From Lithobates sylvaticus (taxonomy: Eukaryota > Chordata > Amphibia > Anura > Ranidae): a DNA stretch of 64,000 nucleotides. Below, piece by piece: positions 31,784-42,889 of this stretch (positions within the stretch are counted from its first letter, which is position 1; the number at the start of each line of letters is the position of its first letter). The DNA is taken from contig CM053031.1 in NCBI GenBank assembly GCA_028564925.1, positions 102,422,031 to 102,486,030 on the forward strand, given 5' to 3'. The position numbers and the translations under genes are program-made. The notes under the pieces are model-generated. The model saw only the letters and a program-made list of their open reading frames with translations. It was not told the DNA's origin and made no database searches.

Positions 31784-33089
31784 CCCTGTACCTATCCGGC
31801 AGGTTGCGTCTGGAAGGAGGCGGCCTCTGCTGCCTGGGTTTCCTATCCGAGGGGATGAGCCCGGATTTTCCGCCGGTCACTTTAGAGATAGCTGAGTCCA
31901 GCTTTGCTCCAAAGAGGTTCTCACCATCGAAGGGGATGCGGCACCAATTAGATTTGGAGGCCTGGTCCGCTGTCCAGGGTTTGAGCCAGAGCGCCCGCCT
32001 GGCCATAACCGAGGCCAGCATGGCCCTAGAGGATGATCTTATGGCATCCACTGAGGCCTCTGCCACAAAATCCCCAGCGAGGCTGAGTTCCTGCAGGGCC
32101 CTGACTATCCTGTCTTGGTCTGCACCCTCCGTAATGAGCTTCTCCGTGGAGGCTGACCAGCTGGAGATAGCCTTGCCAACGGCGGCCAGTGCTATGGCTG
32201 GCCTGCAAGCGCCTCCTGCTGCTGTATAGGCCCTCTTTAGGTCCGTGTCAATTTTCCTGTCCAGGACGTCCCTGAAAGTTACTGCATCCTCGATAGGGAG
32301 CGTTACGTGCCTCGCCAGGCGCATGAGAGAAGCGTCCACTACTGGCGGTGTAACCAGGGGCTTAGCCTGGGATTCTTTGAGCGGATAGAGTTTGGTGAGC
32401 CTGTTATTAAGGCTCAGTTTCTTGTCTGGCTTCTGCCACTCCTCCCTGATCAGGTCATCCAATTCCTCAATGAATGGGAATGCCTCTGGGTCCCTCTTGA
32501 GGTTAGGGAAGTATTTCTTCTGCTTCTGGGGGGCCTCCTGGGGTTCCTCCCAGTTAATCGCCTCCTTGACCGACTTCACGAATGGATCGATCAGGGAGAA
32601 GTCAAACCCTGCGGCCGCCACCAGCTCCTCATCCTCAGACTGGGAGTCTGGTTCTCTGGATGTACTGGGGGGGGGAGGTACCCCTAATGGACATCTCCAT
32701 GTCTGGAGTGGGCTGTGGAGCTGCAGTCGCAAGCTCTCTTGGCTCCTGCTCCCTTTCCTTAGTGGCCTCCTCGAGGCACCTGCGACAGGCCAGCTTGTCC
32801 GGAAGGGCGATGGCTCCGCATATCCAGCAGGCGTTGGCCGTTGGTCGGGGAGGGGGGGCTGGTGAGTAGCGTCTGTGCGATGACCTCCTTCGGTGGTAGC
32901 GGCTATGGGAGCGGGACCTGGAGCGACTCCTGCGGCTTCTCCTGCGGCCTGAGCGGCTCCTCCTCCTGCTGCGGCTTGAGTGGCTCCTCCTGTGCCCCGA
33001 GCGGCTCCTTCCGCGAGATGCCTCCCTGCGTCCGGACTTTGAAGACCTGGCGGGGCTAACCATTTAGGCAGCATTAGCGGGTCCTGCAC
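31665..33089 (-). CDS. DIRS gag-like region
   Basis: The region precedes the reverse-transcriptase frame and overlaps its start by about 119 bases, as gag does in DIRS elements. The 474-codon frame has a structured middle (LIDPFVKSVKEAINW, EELDDLIREEW) and a basic C-terminal tail. A second open frame over 32635-33063 is arginine/serine-rich and holds a CWICG...CRRC zinc-knuckle-like motif, so more than one register looks protein-like here. I leave the exact product open. Gag proteins of this family are nucleic-acid binding and poorly conserved, so recognition rests on position, composition and the cysteine pairs. Confidence 0.6.
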   Translation of the reverse strand: MQDPLMLPKWLAPPGLQSPDAGRHLAEGAARGTGGATQAAAGGGAAQAAGEAAGVAPGPAPIAATTEGGHRTDATHQPPLPDQRPTPAGYAEPSPFRTSWPVAGASRRPLRKGSRSQESLRLQLHSPLQTWRCPLGVPPPPSTSREPDSQSEDEELVAAAGFDFSLIDPFVKSVKEAINWEEPQEAPQKQKKYFPNLKRDPEAFPFIEELDDLIREEWQKPDKKLSLNNRLTKLYPLKESQAKPLVTPPVVDASLMRLARHVTLPIEDAVTFRDVLDRKIDTDLKRAYTAAGGACRPAIALAAVGKAISSWSASTEKLITEGADQDRIVRALQELSLAGDFVAEASVDAIRSSSRAMLASVMARRALWLKPWTADQASKSNWCRIPFDGENLFGAKLDSAISKVTGGKSGLIPSDRKPRQQRPPPSRRNLPDRYRDARAYRPGKEYRRNWRNPQTTFSKFQKPKTSASNDQKSF

Positions 33090-33655
33090 TCTTTTTTTCG
33101 TCTTCTTACTTACCCAATCCTTCCCTCTTACCTATCACGATGGTGGTGATCTGCTGGGGCAGTGGCCTCCATAGGGATAGTAAAGGCAGCCTAGTAGAAA
33201 GGAATAGGCATTTAGAGGGGAAGGAAGGTAAGGGGGGAAATGGAGCAAGAAGCAGATGCAGAAATGCACAAATAGAAACAAAACAAAATAGGCACTTACC
33301 TATTGGGGAGTGTGCTGAGATAGTCCTGGAATCTGTTGCAGGTGGTTTTCTGCTGAAAAACATCCAGGGAAAGGAAAGGGAATCTTTCCTCTTTTGAATT
33401 TGGCGCCGGGAGCGCCGTGACGCTTCGCGCATGCGCAGTAGCGCCGCGCGGCCGTCGGCGCCATCTTGGATACTGGCAATAGCCTCAGTTCCCTACACAG
33501 GACGCCCGTAGAGCCGCAGTGCGCATGCGCGGGGGCGCCGGAACGCTGAGCGCTGCTGGGGGGAACAGAGGACACACAGGAGGGACTACAAGGCCCAGCA
33601 GGGGCCGGAAGGCAAAGTGACATCAAAGGAGGAAGACCACTGCAAGGTACAAAGC
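33090..33655 (-). promoter_or_regulatory. GC-rich leader of the DIRS-type element
   Basis: CpG-rich sequence (33405-33545) with two GCGCATGCGC palindromes, upstream of the first frame. By position it should contain the element's promoter. A splice-donor-like sequence, ACTTACCTA on the plus strand (33294-33302), reads TAGGTAAGT in element sense. No TATA box is evident. Function is inferred from position only. Confidence 0.45.
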
Positions 33656-34379
33656 CTATTTAAGGCTTTTAAATGTAAAGAGGGATCACATACCTTTAAG
33701 CCTGTTTAAGGCTTATGAAATATCTTTGTACATACTGTCATGATTTATCCCTATAAAGATCAAAATATTTATATTAAAAATCTTAGCAATATTGGATCAC
33801 TAAAGAACATTTGAAGGCATACTGTATCTTCAGACTATGGCTAGAGTTTGGGCAGAATGCACATGTGAAAAAAAGCTCCAAGTCTCTAAAGGATCTTTGT
33901 GTCCTTACATTTCATCAGACTCCTGCGTGAATTACATGGGAAATTCGTTTTTAGGGGTTAGGTATTATGTTTTGTCATATTGTTGCATTCTATAAATTAT
34001 TATAGTTAGTCTTTCCCTGGCTGGCACGATAGGTGGTACGGTTCTGTTTTGGGTTCATCTCTGATTATTCAAATAATATACTGTATTATATTAAGAGAAA
34101 GAAACAGACTCTGCTTAGTTAATATGGCAGTGACTCATGTCTCATCTTTGTGGGCATCTTTTCTCAGCATTGTCATTACTTCATCTTCTGGTATGTTGCA
34201 GAGGAATTGATATGATGACTTCGGATAGATGGCCAGAGAAAGCTGAGCACAACCCATGACCATTGTACACATTATGCACCCTATGTCAGTTATGCTTGTG
34301 CTGCATGCTTGAGAAAACATGGAGTATCACCAGTTCTTCACTCCAACAAGAAAATCTAGGCCTATAGTCAAAGGGTGGA
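33656..34379. other. Unannotated stretch
   Basis: A short imperfect direct repeat AAGCCTATTTAAGGCTT / AAGCCTGTTTAAGGCTT lies at the DIRS boundary (33652-33715). The rest shows no gene or repeat family. Confidence 0.4.
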
Positions 34380-34790
34380 AGAATATCAAAAAGAACACTG
34401 GTATTTATAAAAAAATATATATATTTATTGAGGGTTGAAGAAACATTTCAGGGATCTGTATCCCCTTCTTCTTTAATTACCTGAACATGATGCAACTATA
34501 AAGTGATTGTAACAAGCAGGAAAGTGGCAAGAAGGTCCAGCAGTAAACTGTATGATTTGCTGGTTAACCTTGGAACAGTAGCAATATCGCTCTGGTTTCA
34601 ACTGGTAACAAGCATTTATAAGCCACTGTGTGCTACAGTCTCACTTACTGCTCCCTTTCAATCATAACAATTAGCCCTGAAGAAGTGGGTGCAGATCCAT
34701 GAAATGTGTCAGGGGCTTCCTATTGACCTCCAATAAACAACCAGCATTGTTAGAAAGACTGACATTCTCTTTGGTTCTCTTCAATCGTTT
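34380..34790. repeat. Inverted pair of hammerhead-like repeat ends
   Basis: A minus-strand unit (34485-34435: GAAGGGGATACAGATCCC TGAAATGTTTC, then CAATAAA) and a plus-strand unit (34676-34735: CTGAAGAAGTGGG, ATCCATGAAATGTGTC, then CAATAAA) face each other. CTGANGA - stem - GAAA is the hammerhead ribozyme core order known from Penelope-like elements of amphibians. Whether these derive from such an element is inference, as no Penelope protein is present. Confidence 0.4.
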
Positions 34791-34849
34791 AGATAGGGGC
34801 TTTGCCCCTTCTATTGTAGTGAAGTGCTTATGATCTTGTATTTTTTCTC

Positions 34850-35138
34850 ATTAACAAGCAGTGGGGTCCTCGGTCTGAATTCTGGCCAAAACACTATCTG
34901 CATGGAGTTTGCATGTTCTCTCTTGCTTGTGTGGGTTACCCCTGGGTATTCTGGTTTCCTCCCACACTCCAAAAACAAATGTCTCCTATCTAAAACTGGC
35001 CCTTGTGTGATTATATACTGAGGACACTCAGTATGACTGCCTCACTTCCTATGTGCTCCAAATTCAATTTGATAACTGCTAAGGAAGAAAAGCAGTATAA
35101 AAATGTAAATTAAAATAATAATTATTAATAATAAATCA
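34850..35138 (+). mobile_element. V-SINE-like short interspersed element
   Basis: TGCATGGAGTTTGCATGTTC followed by GTGTGGGTTACCCCTGGGTA and GGTTTCCTCCCACACTCCAA is the central conserved domain of V-type SINEs known in fish and amphibians. The 3' part ends AAAAGCAGTATAAAAATGTA and an AT-rich tail, as in LINE-derived SINE tails. The tRNA-related head is too diverged for me to place boxes A and B. Boundaries approximate. Confidence 0.65.
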
Positions 35139-35540
35139 GAGGTCCTTACACATTTGCACTGTCATCAGCCTATTATTGGATACTCAAAGCCGTCTATGGA
35201 TATAATCAAGGAGAAACAACATATAATAAAAGCTATCCATTATGAGTAAGGTATGTACTGTAAGTAATTTACTATATACCGGTACTTTAAAAATGTTGAG
35301 CATTTATGCTATGGATTCAAATACGAACCTGATTTAAATTGTCTTCTTTTTTATTACATTTTTTTTTTTTTAACACAAGAAGACCATTTGAAAAACAATA
35401 TGTTTCTAATAAGGATGCCATAATTGCAAAATGCACAAAATAATAAACTGTGTAAATGATGACTGAAAAAAATGTAAGTATTTTCCAAAATTGTGGTGTT
35501 TTGTGACAGATAGTTGTTGACCAAGGAGGTAAGTTATTAA
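35139..35540. other. Unannotated stretch
   Basis: No feature recognised; a T-run lies at 35357-35371. Confidence 0.4.
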
Positions 35541-36830
35541 TATTATACACGGTTTATATAGCACCAAGAGTTTACGCAGCGCTTTACAACGTAGAGGGGG
35601 GACAGCACAATTACAGTACAGTTCAATAAAGAAGGGACAGGAGGGCCCTGCTCGTAGAGCTTACATTCTAAAGGAGGGGGTGCTGGTACAAAAGGTAATA
35701 GATGCAGGAAATGATTTGATGGGGGTGGCTCGGGGACAGTTGTTAGGTGGGTGTGGGATAGGCTTCCCTGAATAAGTGAGTTTTCAGGGATCTCCTAAAG
35801 GTGGACAGGTTAGGGCTGAATGGTCATACCGGGGCAGGGAGTTCCAGAGGGGAGAGGGTCTGGAGAAGTCCTGAAGGTGAGCATGGGAGGAGTTAACAAG
35901 AGAGCTAGAGAGCAGGAGGTCCTGGGAGGAGCGGAGGGGACGATTTGGGCAAAATCTGCAGAGGAGGTTGGTGATGTAGCTGGGGGCGATGTTGTGGATT
36001 GCCTTGTATGTTGTGGTTAGCATTTTGAATTTTATACAGTGGGGTAGGGGAAGCCATTGAAGGGATTGGTAGAGAGGAGCAGCAGTCACGGATCGGTTAG
36101 GTAGGTGTATTAGTCTAGCAGCAGCATTCATAATAGACTGAAGGGGGGATAGCCTGCATAAGGGTAGGCCATTAAGGAGAGAGTTGCAGTAGTCAAGGTG
36201 GGAAATAATCAAGGAGTAAATAAGTTGTTTTGTGGTGTCACTAGTCAGGAAGGGTCAAATTCTGGAGATGTTGCGGAGGTTAAGGCGGCAAGATTTACCC
36301 AGTGATTGGATGTGAGGGCTGAAGGAGAGGTCAGAGTCAAGGATTGCACCCAGCACCCTGGCATGTGTGGAGGGACAAATGGTTGTGCTGTTGATCTTAA
36401 TGGTAAAGTCAGGAGGAAATATAACAAGCTCAGTTTTAGAAAGATTGAGTTTGAGAAAGTGGTATGACATCCATACCGATATGCCATTCAGCAAGTTTGA
36501 GATCCCTGAGGAAATTCGAGGGGGTGAGTTGAGGAGTGGAGAGATCGATCTGGATGTCGTCAGCGTAGAGGTGGAATTGGAAGCCATGGGAGGTTATCAA
36601 CTGGCCCAGGGAAGAGGTATAGAGCAAGAATAGTAGGGGCCCAAGGACAGAGCCTTGGGGTACCCCAACAAAAAGAAAAAGAGGAGCGGAGAAGATGGAG
36701 TTGTAAGTAACACTGAAAGTGCTTTGAGATAGCTAAGAGGGGAACCAGGATAAAGCAGAAAAAAAGCAGGTAAGTCCATTTTAACACAAAGATTGTTATG
36801 TTCATAGGCAGGCTTTCAGAAGCCACTGTG
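35541..36830 (-). mobile_element. L2-type LINE, 5'-truncated
   Basis: A minus-strand LINE whose reverse-transcriptase motifs run in order from 36700 down to 35780. The 3' end near 35541 contains a GCGCTTTACAA-type tail. The 5' portion with the endonuclease is missing. No target duplication seen. Confidence 0.75.
35784..36826 (-). pseudogene. L2 LINE reverse transcriptase fragment
   Basis: The L2 protein reverse-transcribes its own RNA at the target site. On the minus strand I see [11 protein letters not shown]-type sequence in one frame that in the neighbouring frame reads [10 protein letters not shown] (about 36640-36670), then [10 protein letters not shown] (about 36570), [13 protein letters not shown] (about 36430), GAILDSDLSFSPHI (about 36340), SHLDYCNSLLNGLP (about 36200) and LYQSLQWLPLPHCIKFK followed by APSYITNLL. 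The order is that of L2 from the palm to the C-terminal domain. At least two frame changes and a stop divide the sequence, and the N-terminal endonuclease is absent, so it is dead. Confidence 0.75.
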
Positions 36831-37359
36831 TCCTATATATCTAATGTCCAAAGAAATGATTCTTTAGGCTTTGATGTCTTCACTACAGTAGCTGATTTTT
36901 ATTATTTTTAAAAGTGTTGTAAAGGTCACATGTCACAGCCTCATACAAATTGCCTTTAGCAAGGGTGACAAAATAAGAAATCTAAAATGTCATATTCCTA
37001 ACATGGCAAAGAAGAAAATCATGACACCATCAGTTTTTTTTTCAGAAATAGAAGTTAAAAATACAAAATTTTAAACCTGAAAATGTTACCTTCATAATAA
37101 ACCTGTAATTAAAACTACTTTAATTGAGACTGTCATGTCTGCCACAGTGTATAATCTAAAATTACTGGTAAAATGCAGGTACCTTGTAGTGTCTATAAAC
37201 ATTTACTCTAGTTTTGCAGATAATTTACTTTGTGCCTGCTGAAGACCCTGAAGGAATAGATTTAGAAGCCCATTGAAAGTCAAAGTTATTTCACATCAAT
37301 GAAACAGTGGATTGTGGCAAGCTAATATTCATGGCTACAGCCTTCTTCTGAAAAATGTT
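36831..37359. other. Unannotated AT-rich stretch
   Basis: Nothing recognisable. Confidence 0.4.
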
Positions 37360-37570
37360 AGAAGGCTACGCAATTGCGTACATGAGTATGACAAACACGA
37401 GAATATCTTCAGCTCCAGTTAACCACAAACAATCACCTTTATAATAAGGTTTGATCGTATAGCAATGGCGAGGGGCTCCATTGCAATGGCAAACAATAAA
37501 GGAGAAAGCGGTAAGCCTTTCCGGGTTCCCTTTTGTATGTTAATTAAAGAAGATGTTTATAGATATTTGT
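37360..37570 (-). pseudogene. L1/Tx1-type LINE reverse transcriptase remnant
   Basis: On the minus strand, about 37530-37445 reads KGTRKGLPLSPLLFAIAMEP with LAIAIR, the L1/Tx1 motif equivalent to RQGCPLSPLLFALAIEPLA. Lower down (37400-37370) a weaker LYADD-like region follows in another frame. Only about 70 codons remain, with stops and shifts. Too short to define subfamily. Confidence 0.6.
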
Positions 37571-37619
37571 GCAGAGGGAGTGTGATAAAGTGCATTCAAT
37601 GTGCATAGGATAGCTGCTG

Positions 37620-37745
37620 AGTCCCATCCACCCCGGGTCTAGCCCACCCCCGACATCAGAGAGGGACCAGCTGTCAAAATTCAGTGGTGATGTCGGGGGT
37701 GGGCGGAACCAGGGTTGGGCGGGACCCAGCAGCTATCAAACACCA
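37620..37745. repeat. Short foldback repeat
   Basis: GCCCACCCCCGACATCA (37637 on) pairs with TGATGTCGGGGGTGGGC (37687-37703). GTCCC..CCCGCCC elements extend the hairpin. Possibly a small MITE. Confidence 0.5.
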
Positions 37746-37755
37746 GCCAATGTCA

Positions 37756-38037
37756 GTGCCATTGGCTGCAGCGGCGTTTTGCAGGCGGGTTCGGCGCGCT
37801 CCCCCATTGTTTTCAATGGGACCGGGCGCTATAGGAGCGGTAAATATACCGCTCCTATAGCGAGCCAAAGATGCGGCTTGCAGGACATTTTTGAGCGTCC
37901 TGCAAGCGCACCGCTTCAGTGTGAAAGCCCTCTGGCTTTCACACTGAAGGAACAGCAACAGCTGTTTCGGGTCGGTTTGCAGGCGCTATTCTTAGCGCAA
38001 TAACGCCTACAAACCGCCCCAGTGTGAAAGCAGCCTT
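37756..38037. mobile_element. Self-complementary MITE, one end lost
   Basis: The right end complements to GGCTGCTTTCACACTGGGGC, a recurring frog MITE terminus. The interior has nested hairpins: CTATAGGAGCGGTA..TACCGCTCCTATAG at 37827-37860 and CTTCAGTGTGAAAGCC..GGCTTTCACACTGAAG at 37914-37949. The left terminus is absent. Confidence 0.6.
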
Positions 38038-38440
38038 ACTGATCAATAACTTAATAATAATGGTGGAATCCTCTAATGTATGGAAATCTCAATAGGCTTC
38101 ACTATTACAACAATACCGGTCTCTGATACGCAACTTCACATATAATACACATCTGACTGAAAATAAAACATAATGTATAAAATGAAACTTAACAGGGATG
38201 GTGGAAACCCCTCCTAAAGATATTGGCTATAAAAAAAATGTCTTCATCAGTTTAGGCCAATATGTATTCTGCTACATATTTTTGGTTAAAAAAAAAATCG
38301 CAACAAGCGTATAGTGATTGGTTTGCGTAAAAGTTATAGCGTCTAGAAAATAGGGAATAGATTTATGGCATTTTTAATCAGATTTTCTGAAAAGTTTAAT
38401 TTTAGTTATCATTATCTAAAATAATGAATGTGGGGACCTT
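38038..38440. repeat. TTAA-family element fragment
   Basis: 38240-38380 (CAGTTTAGGCCAATATGTAT, CTACATATTTTTGGT, TGATTGGTTTGCG..AAGTTATAGCGT) matches the interior of 21272-22237. Both ends are missing. Confidence 0.65.
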
Positions 38441-39359
38441 TTGGTGGGCTTGATTTATTTTATTTTTTTTGAGGAGGGGGGCAGCATTTCATTCTTGGGT
38501 CCAGGCAGCACAATGTCTTGGGCTGGCCCTGAGGCAGCATATATACAATCTCCTCATTTTCCTCCTGCAGTAGCTGAATGCTGGCGGGAAAGAGAGGAGG
38601 TGAGCAGCCTTTCAGCAGCTGCAGGCGGAAAGTGGAAGGGATTGGTTCCTGTATATGACACCCTTGCCATCCCTTCTGTCCAGGTATAAAAAACCAAATG
38701 TGACAGGGATACCACACGGACCCTCTGGAGCATAGGGAACATAGAGCATTGGGCTGGGTCGCCAAAGCAACCCCTGATTCTAGGCCAGTGTGTGGAATCC
38801 CATTTAGGGAGATAAGCCTCTTGGCTCAACCATTTGGAGAATTCTGAAATGCCAGGAAAGGATAACCCTAGCAAGCAATGAAGGGGGTCCAGAAGCAGAA
38901 GGACCCCTAACAACTGTTTACGTATCACTTATCCTGCCTCCCAGAAGGGGCCGATAAAAAGTACAGCTCCCTCACTCCTCTCCCACTCACCCCACCTCTT
39001 TTTCCCACCTTCCTACTGTGAACATCTTTCCTTCCACTTTCCCTCTTTCTTATCTCCTTGTTACAGATCATGCTGTTTTAGACATGATGTTTTGATCTGC
39101 TTATTGTTTCACTGCCTGCAACAAATTTACTGGGCTCATTGATACCTACTTTAACTTGCAGACAACAAATTTGGTTTATTAATATGCTATTTACACTGTT
39201 GCATCTTTTTACACTTTTGGCAGCTATGTTACAGCTGTCTAATATCCTTTAGACAATTACAAAATGTCATTTTCTGCTATGTTTTGTACTTCAATTTTTT
39301 TTTATAAAAATCTATTGAAAGCGAAAAAGTGCAGCATCAAAAAATGTGAAATAGTGTGC
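38441..39359. other. Unannotated; possible LINE 3' end
   Basis: The tail around 39230-39310 (ACTTCAATTTTTTTTTATAA after a T/C-rich stretch) may be a LINE 3' end. I could not confirm protein motifs. Frames here (82-124 codons) show no family features. Confidence 0.3.
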
Positions 39360-40900
39360 CCTCTTCCGACTTGAGTGAAGCACCTCAGGGATTTGATACC
39401 AAAATTAAAATGTTATACTGTATATATTCTCCTTGTATACCACACATTAAGAAGACTTGGCTGCTGTTTCCTGTATTTTATCCCATTGTGGTAAAGTAAT
39501 ATAATGTTGGAAGGTTGCCTCCCACTTTTGCATATAGAGGTGTGCTCACCAGATACCGGGGAGCTAGCATGTAATAATTTGTATGAAGTAGAAATTAAAT
39601 GAAGTTGGAAGACACCCTGAGAAAGCACAGCTTCATACCCGATAGGTCTGTCTAAGGTCAATAAAGGACCTTATAGAGTTGAAGTAGTGTTTAAACTGAA
39701 AGTAGGAGTAAAATAATCGGACAGGAGATTTTGTACTAGTTCGCATCTCAAATGTTCTCAGCCTACATGAAAACAGGTTGACCAAATGTCATTGTTGGAC
39801 TATATGTGCTTGGGCCCAAGGTAACATATGGATGTACGATGACTGCCCAGGATCTCTAGGTTAAACAAATCACTCCCACTTTTGCATATAGAGGTGTGCT
39901 CACCAGATACTGGGGAGCTAGCATGTAATAATTTGTATGTAGTAGAAATGAAATGAAGTTGGAAGGGACCCTGAACAAGCACAGCTTCATACCCAATAAG
40001 TCTGTCTAAGGTCAATAAAGGACCTTATACAGTTGAAGTAGTGTTTAAACTGAAAGTAGGAGTAAAACAATCGGGCAGGAGGTTTTTACTAGTTCGCATC
40101 TCAAATGTTCTCAGCCTACATGAAAACAGGTTGACCAAATGTCATTGTTGGACTATATGTGCTTGGGCCCAAGGTAACATATGGATGTACGATGACTGCC
40201 CAGGATCTCTAGGTTAAACAAATCACTCCCACTTTTGCATATAGAGGTGTGCTCACCAGATACTGGGGAGCTAGCATGTAATAATTTGTATGTAGTAGAA
40301 ATGAAATGAAGTTGGAAGGGACCCTGAACAAGCACAGCTTCATACCCAATAAGTCTGTCTAAGGTCAATAAAGGACCTTATACAGTTGAAGTAGTGTTTA
40401 AACTGAAAGTAGGAGTAAAACAATCGGGCAGGAGGTTTTTACTAGTTCGCATCTCAAATGTTCTCAGCCTACATGAAAACAGGTTGACCAAATGTCATTG
40501 TTGGATTATATGTGCTTGGGCCCAAGGTAACATATGGATGTACGATGACTGCCCAGGATCTCTAGGTTAAACAAATCATTACTTAGAAGCGAACAGACTG
40601 GAGCCAGTGAGTTTTTTTCCATTGACATATTCTCCAAATCAAACTGGTAAAGGACATAGGATCAAGAAGTTGATATTTCAGGGATCCATGTGTACAGGCC
40701 ATCTCATTGGGTTAGGATGTGTAGGGAAGATATAAGTTGCTTCAATCTCCGTCCATCGATTTAGTGGAATTTGAGTATACCAGGAAGTAATATGCCTCAA
40801 GTGAGTGGCAAAGTAATATTTGGTAAAGTTGGGGGCTCCCAGCTGTCTTTGGTTTTCAATTAAAGTAGTTCTGAAACATGTTTTAGACTAATAGAGTCAT
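39360..40900 (-). mobile_element. L1/Tx1-type LINE C-terminal region with tandem triplication
   Basis: On the minus strand, 40870-40690 reads LGAPNFTKYYFATHL and later QIPLNRWTEIE, the conserved post-RT segment of L1/Tx1 ORF2 proteins. Downstream (40575-39413) follows the C-terminal part, e.g. LHASSPVSGEHTSICKSG, which was amplified in tandem. Stops divide the frames. A dead LINE fragment. Confidence 0.65.
39520..40575. repeat. 353-bp tandem triplication
   Basis: CTCCCACTTTTGCATATAGA recurs at about 39520, 39871 and 40224, a period of 352-353 bp. The second and third units are identical over nearly their full length (including identical 71-codon minus frames at 39800 and 40153), while the first is diverged. 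The last duplication is therefore recent relative to the first. Confidence 0.9.
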
Positions 40901-41372
40901 GGAACCATGGCCTCATAAATAACGTGTTTTCAGACTATGAAGACGAATTTGGGAGTATCCTTCTGAAAAAATATGTAACACAAATAACTGCACACACTTT
41001 ATACAGTCTGTTCTAGTTTAACAACCATTCTCAACCATTTGTGAGAAAAAACAATAATATTTAAAAGTTGAACCTAGCCCATCAAAGGAATGACAAATTG
41101 GACCGAGATGCACAACCCACAAAAATTCATACATGAACCAATATATAATACCACAGAAACATCATAAGGCAATAATTTGAGGCACCAGATAAAAAAAACA
41201 AAATCAGTATATTGGAGGAAACCCCTGGAGGAACCTTGTTCAGAAAATCTACCCTTCACTACACTGCTATAGCTGTACTGTAGATTTTACTACCAATCTA
41301 TCCTAAAATGCTTGCAAATGTATACATTCAGCTTCAATTAATTTTATTATAAAAATGAAAATGTTTTATTAT
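40901..41372. other. Unannotated stretch
   Basis: No recognised feature. Confidence 0.4.
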
Positions 41373-41641
41373 TTAAAACCCAACTCCGGGAAACCAAAAA
41401 ACCCTCCCTTACAGTTGGGCAGCACCCACACTGTAAGGGTTAAGAGCTTGCTTCTGTCTAGGGGACAGAAAAGCACTTTTACTTATCTGATCCTGTGCTC
41501 CCATGGCAGGGCTATGGTTCATGTATCAGTCTTGATGACGAGGGCCTTAGATTGCTGGATCAGAAATAGCAGTTAACCTTTGCAGTGCAGTCGGATTGCA
41601 AGTGAGAATTTTTTTTGGTTTCCTGGACTTCAGCTTTCATT
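41373..41641. mobile_element. TTAA-flanked MITE (CCCAACTCC family)
   Basis: TTAA (41373-41376)-AACCCAACTCCGGGAAACC and complemented right end ...AGCTGAAGTCCAGGAAACC. The right TTAA is mutated (TTCA). A short palindrome CCCTTACAG..CTGTAAGGG lies inside. Confidence 0.55.
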
Positions 41642-42466
41642 TAGAACTAGGGTCTTGCAATAAAAAAGTATGTATTAAAGCATTTATTATAGGTGCATGT
41701 GCACTTATAGTTTTCGCTTAGTCCCCTGCACAGCCCCAAAAATACCTGTTGATCCTGCCAGTGAAGTCCACCTAATGTAGCTTGCTGTGACAGTATGGCA
41801 ACAATGCTTCACTGTTCCTGTATTCAGTGCAGAGTTGCCACTCTCATGTAGGCTGTGGGATGGCACTACAGTGGGATGAAAAGTGTTGCAGGTGGGTGTG
41901 GCTATCAGCATTGTCACTGCTGATTCACAAGCCTGTAATATGTCAATACACCTAATCCTGCCCACTGCATATTAGATTGGTAACTCTCCCACTGTGAGCT
42001 GCAGTGTCTGGTAAGGGTAACAGTAAGACACATATGAAGGAGGATTTGGCTTAGTCAAGGAAGGTAAAGAAAGATTTTCATTCACTTTTCTTTATCAGAC
42101 TTGTGCATAACATAGTAACTGGATTTGGGACATGCTTAGACTGTCATACAGGAGCCTTTAGTTGTACTTAAAATAATTCTGTTGACATTTCAGGACTTAG
42201 TTGTCTGCAATGGTTGAAGATTATTAAGGTCTATTTATAAAATGTATATTTGGCTGTGCTATAACTGGCTGCACTCTGCCCCCTCTTGTGGTGCTACCCA
42301 TAGCTTGTTTAAGTAAAAATCTCTTTCTAATGGTCAGTCCATACACATGAAACTCAGAATTGGGTCCCATTGGATGGTAGATGAGTGACAAGGTGGTTCA
42401 CATCCCAACACTGGTCCCTATACTATCACTCTGATGTGTGTGCCCAAGGCTGCCTTTCCCAGTATA
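41642..42466. other. Unannotated stretch
   Basis: No recognised feature. Confidence 0.4.
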
Positions 42467-42889
42467 CAGTGCCTTATAAAAGTATTCATACCCCTTGATA
42501 TTTTCCAAATTTTGTTATGTGATAGACCAACACAAAGTGGCACATAATTGTGAAGTGGAACAAAAATGATAAATGGTCTTCAATTTTTTTTTTTTAAATA
42601 TGTGAAAGTGTGGCGTGCAATTGTGTGGCTTGTTCACCAATGCTAGGAGTCTGGCGGACAAGATGGGAGAACTAGAACTACTGTTGTAGGAGGAGGATTT
42701 CGATTTTGTGGGAATTAGAGAATTAGTTTGACAGCTCTCATGATTGGCTGGAAACCATTCAAGGGTATTCCCTATATCGTAGAAAGGGTAAAAAAGGGGG
42801 GAGGGGTATGCCTGTATATCAAAAATTATGTACAAGTGAATGTGAGAGATGGCATCACTAAGGGAGCTACAAAGGGAGTAAACTAAAGG

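Larger units (their letters stand above)
28650..33655 (-). mobile_element. DIRS1-type tyrosine-recombinase retroelement, nearly whole
   Basis: This is the only element in the window with long open frames. In element order (minus strand) it has a GC-rich leader (33100-33655), a gag-like region, a reverse transcriptase/RNase H/methyltransferase-like frame and a tyrosine recombinase frame. The frames overlap, as is usual for the DIRS family, which integrates with a recombinase rather than an integrase. There is no direct terminal repeat pair. The ends are approximate; split or inverted terminal repeats were not resolved by eye. It looks whole, with perhaps one break in the gag region. Preservation suggests it is younger than its neighbours. 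Treated as a genomic fossil. Confidence 0.8.

Noticed and set aside
29233-33397. Plus-strand frames across the DIRS-type element
   Set aside because: Shadows of the minus-strand frames; no motifs.
39800-40368. Two identical 71-codon frames as a gene pair
   Set aside because: Identical because of the 353-bp tandem duplication; the sequence is LINE C-terminal debris.
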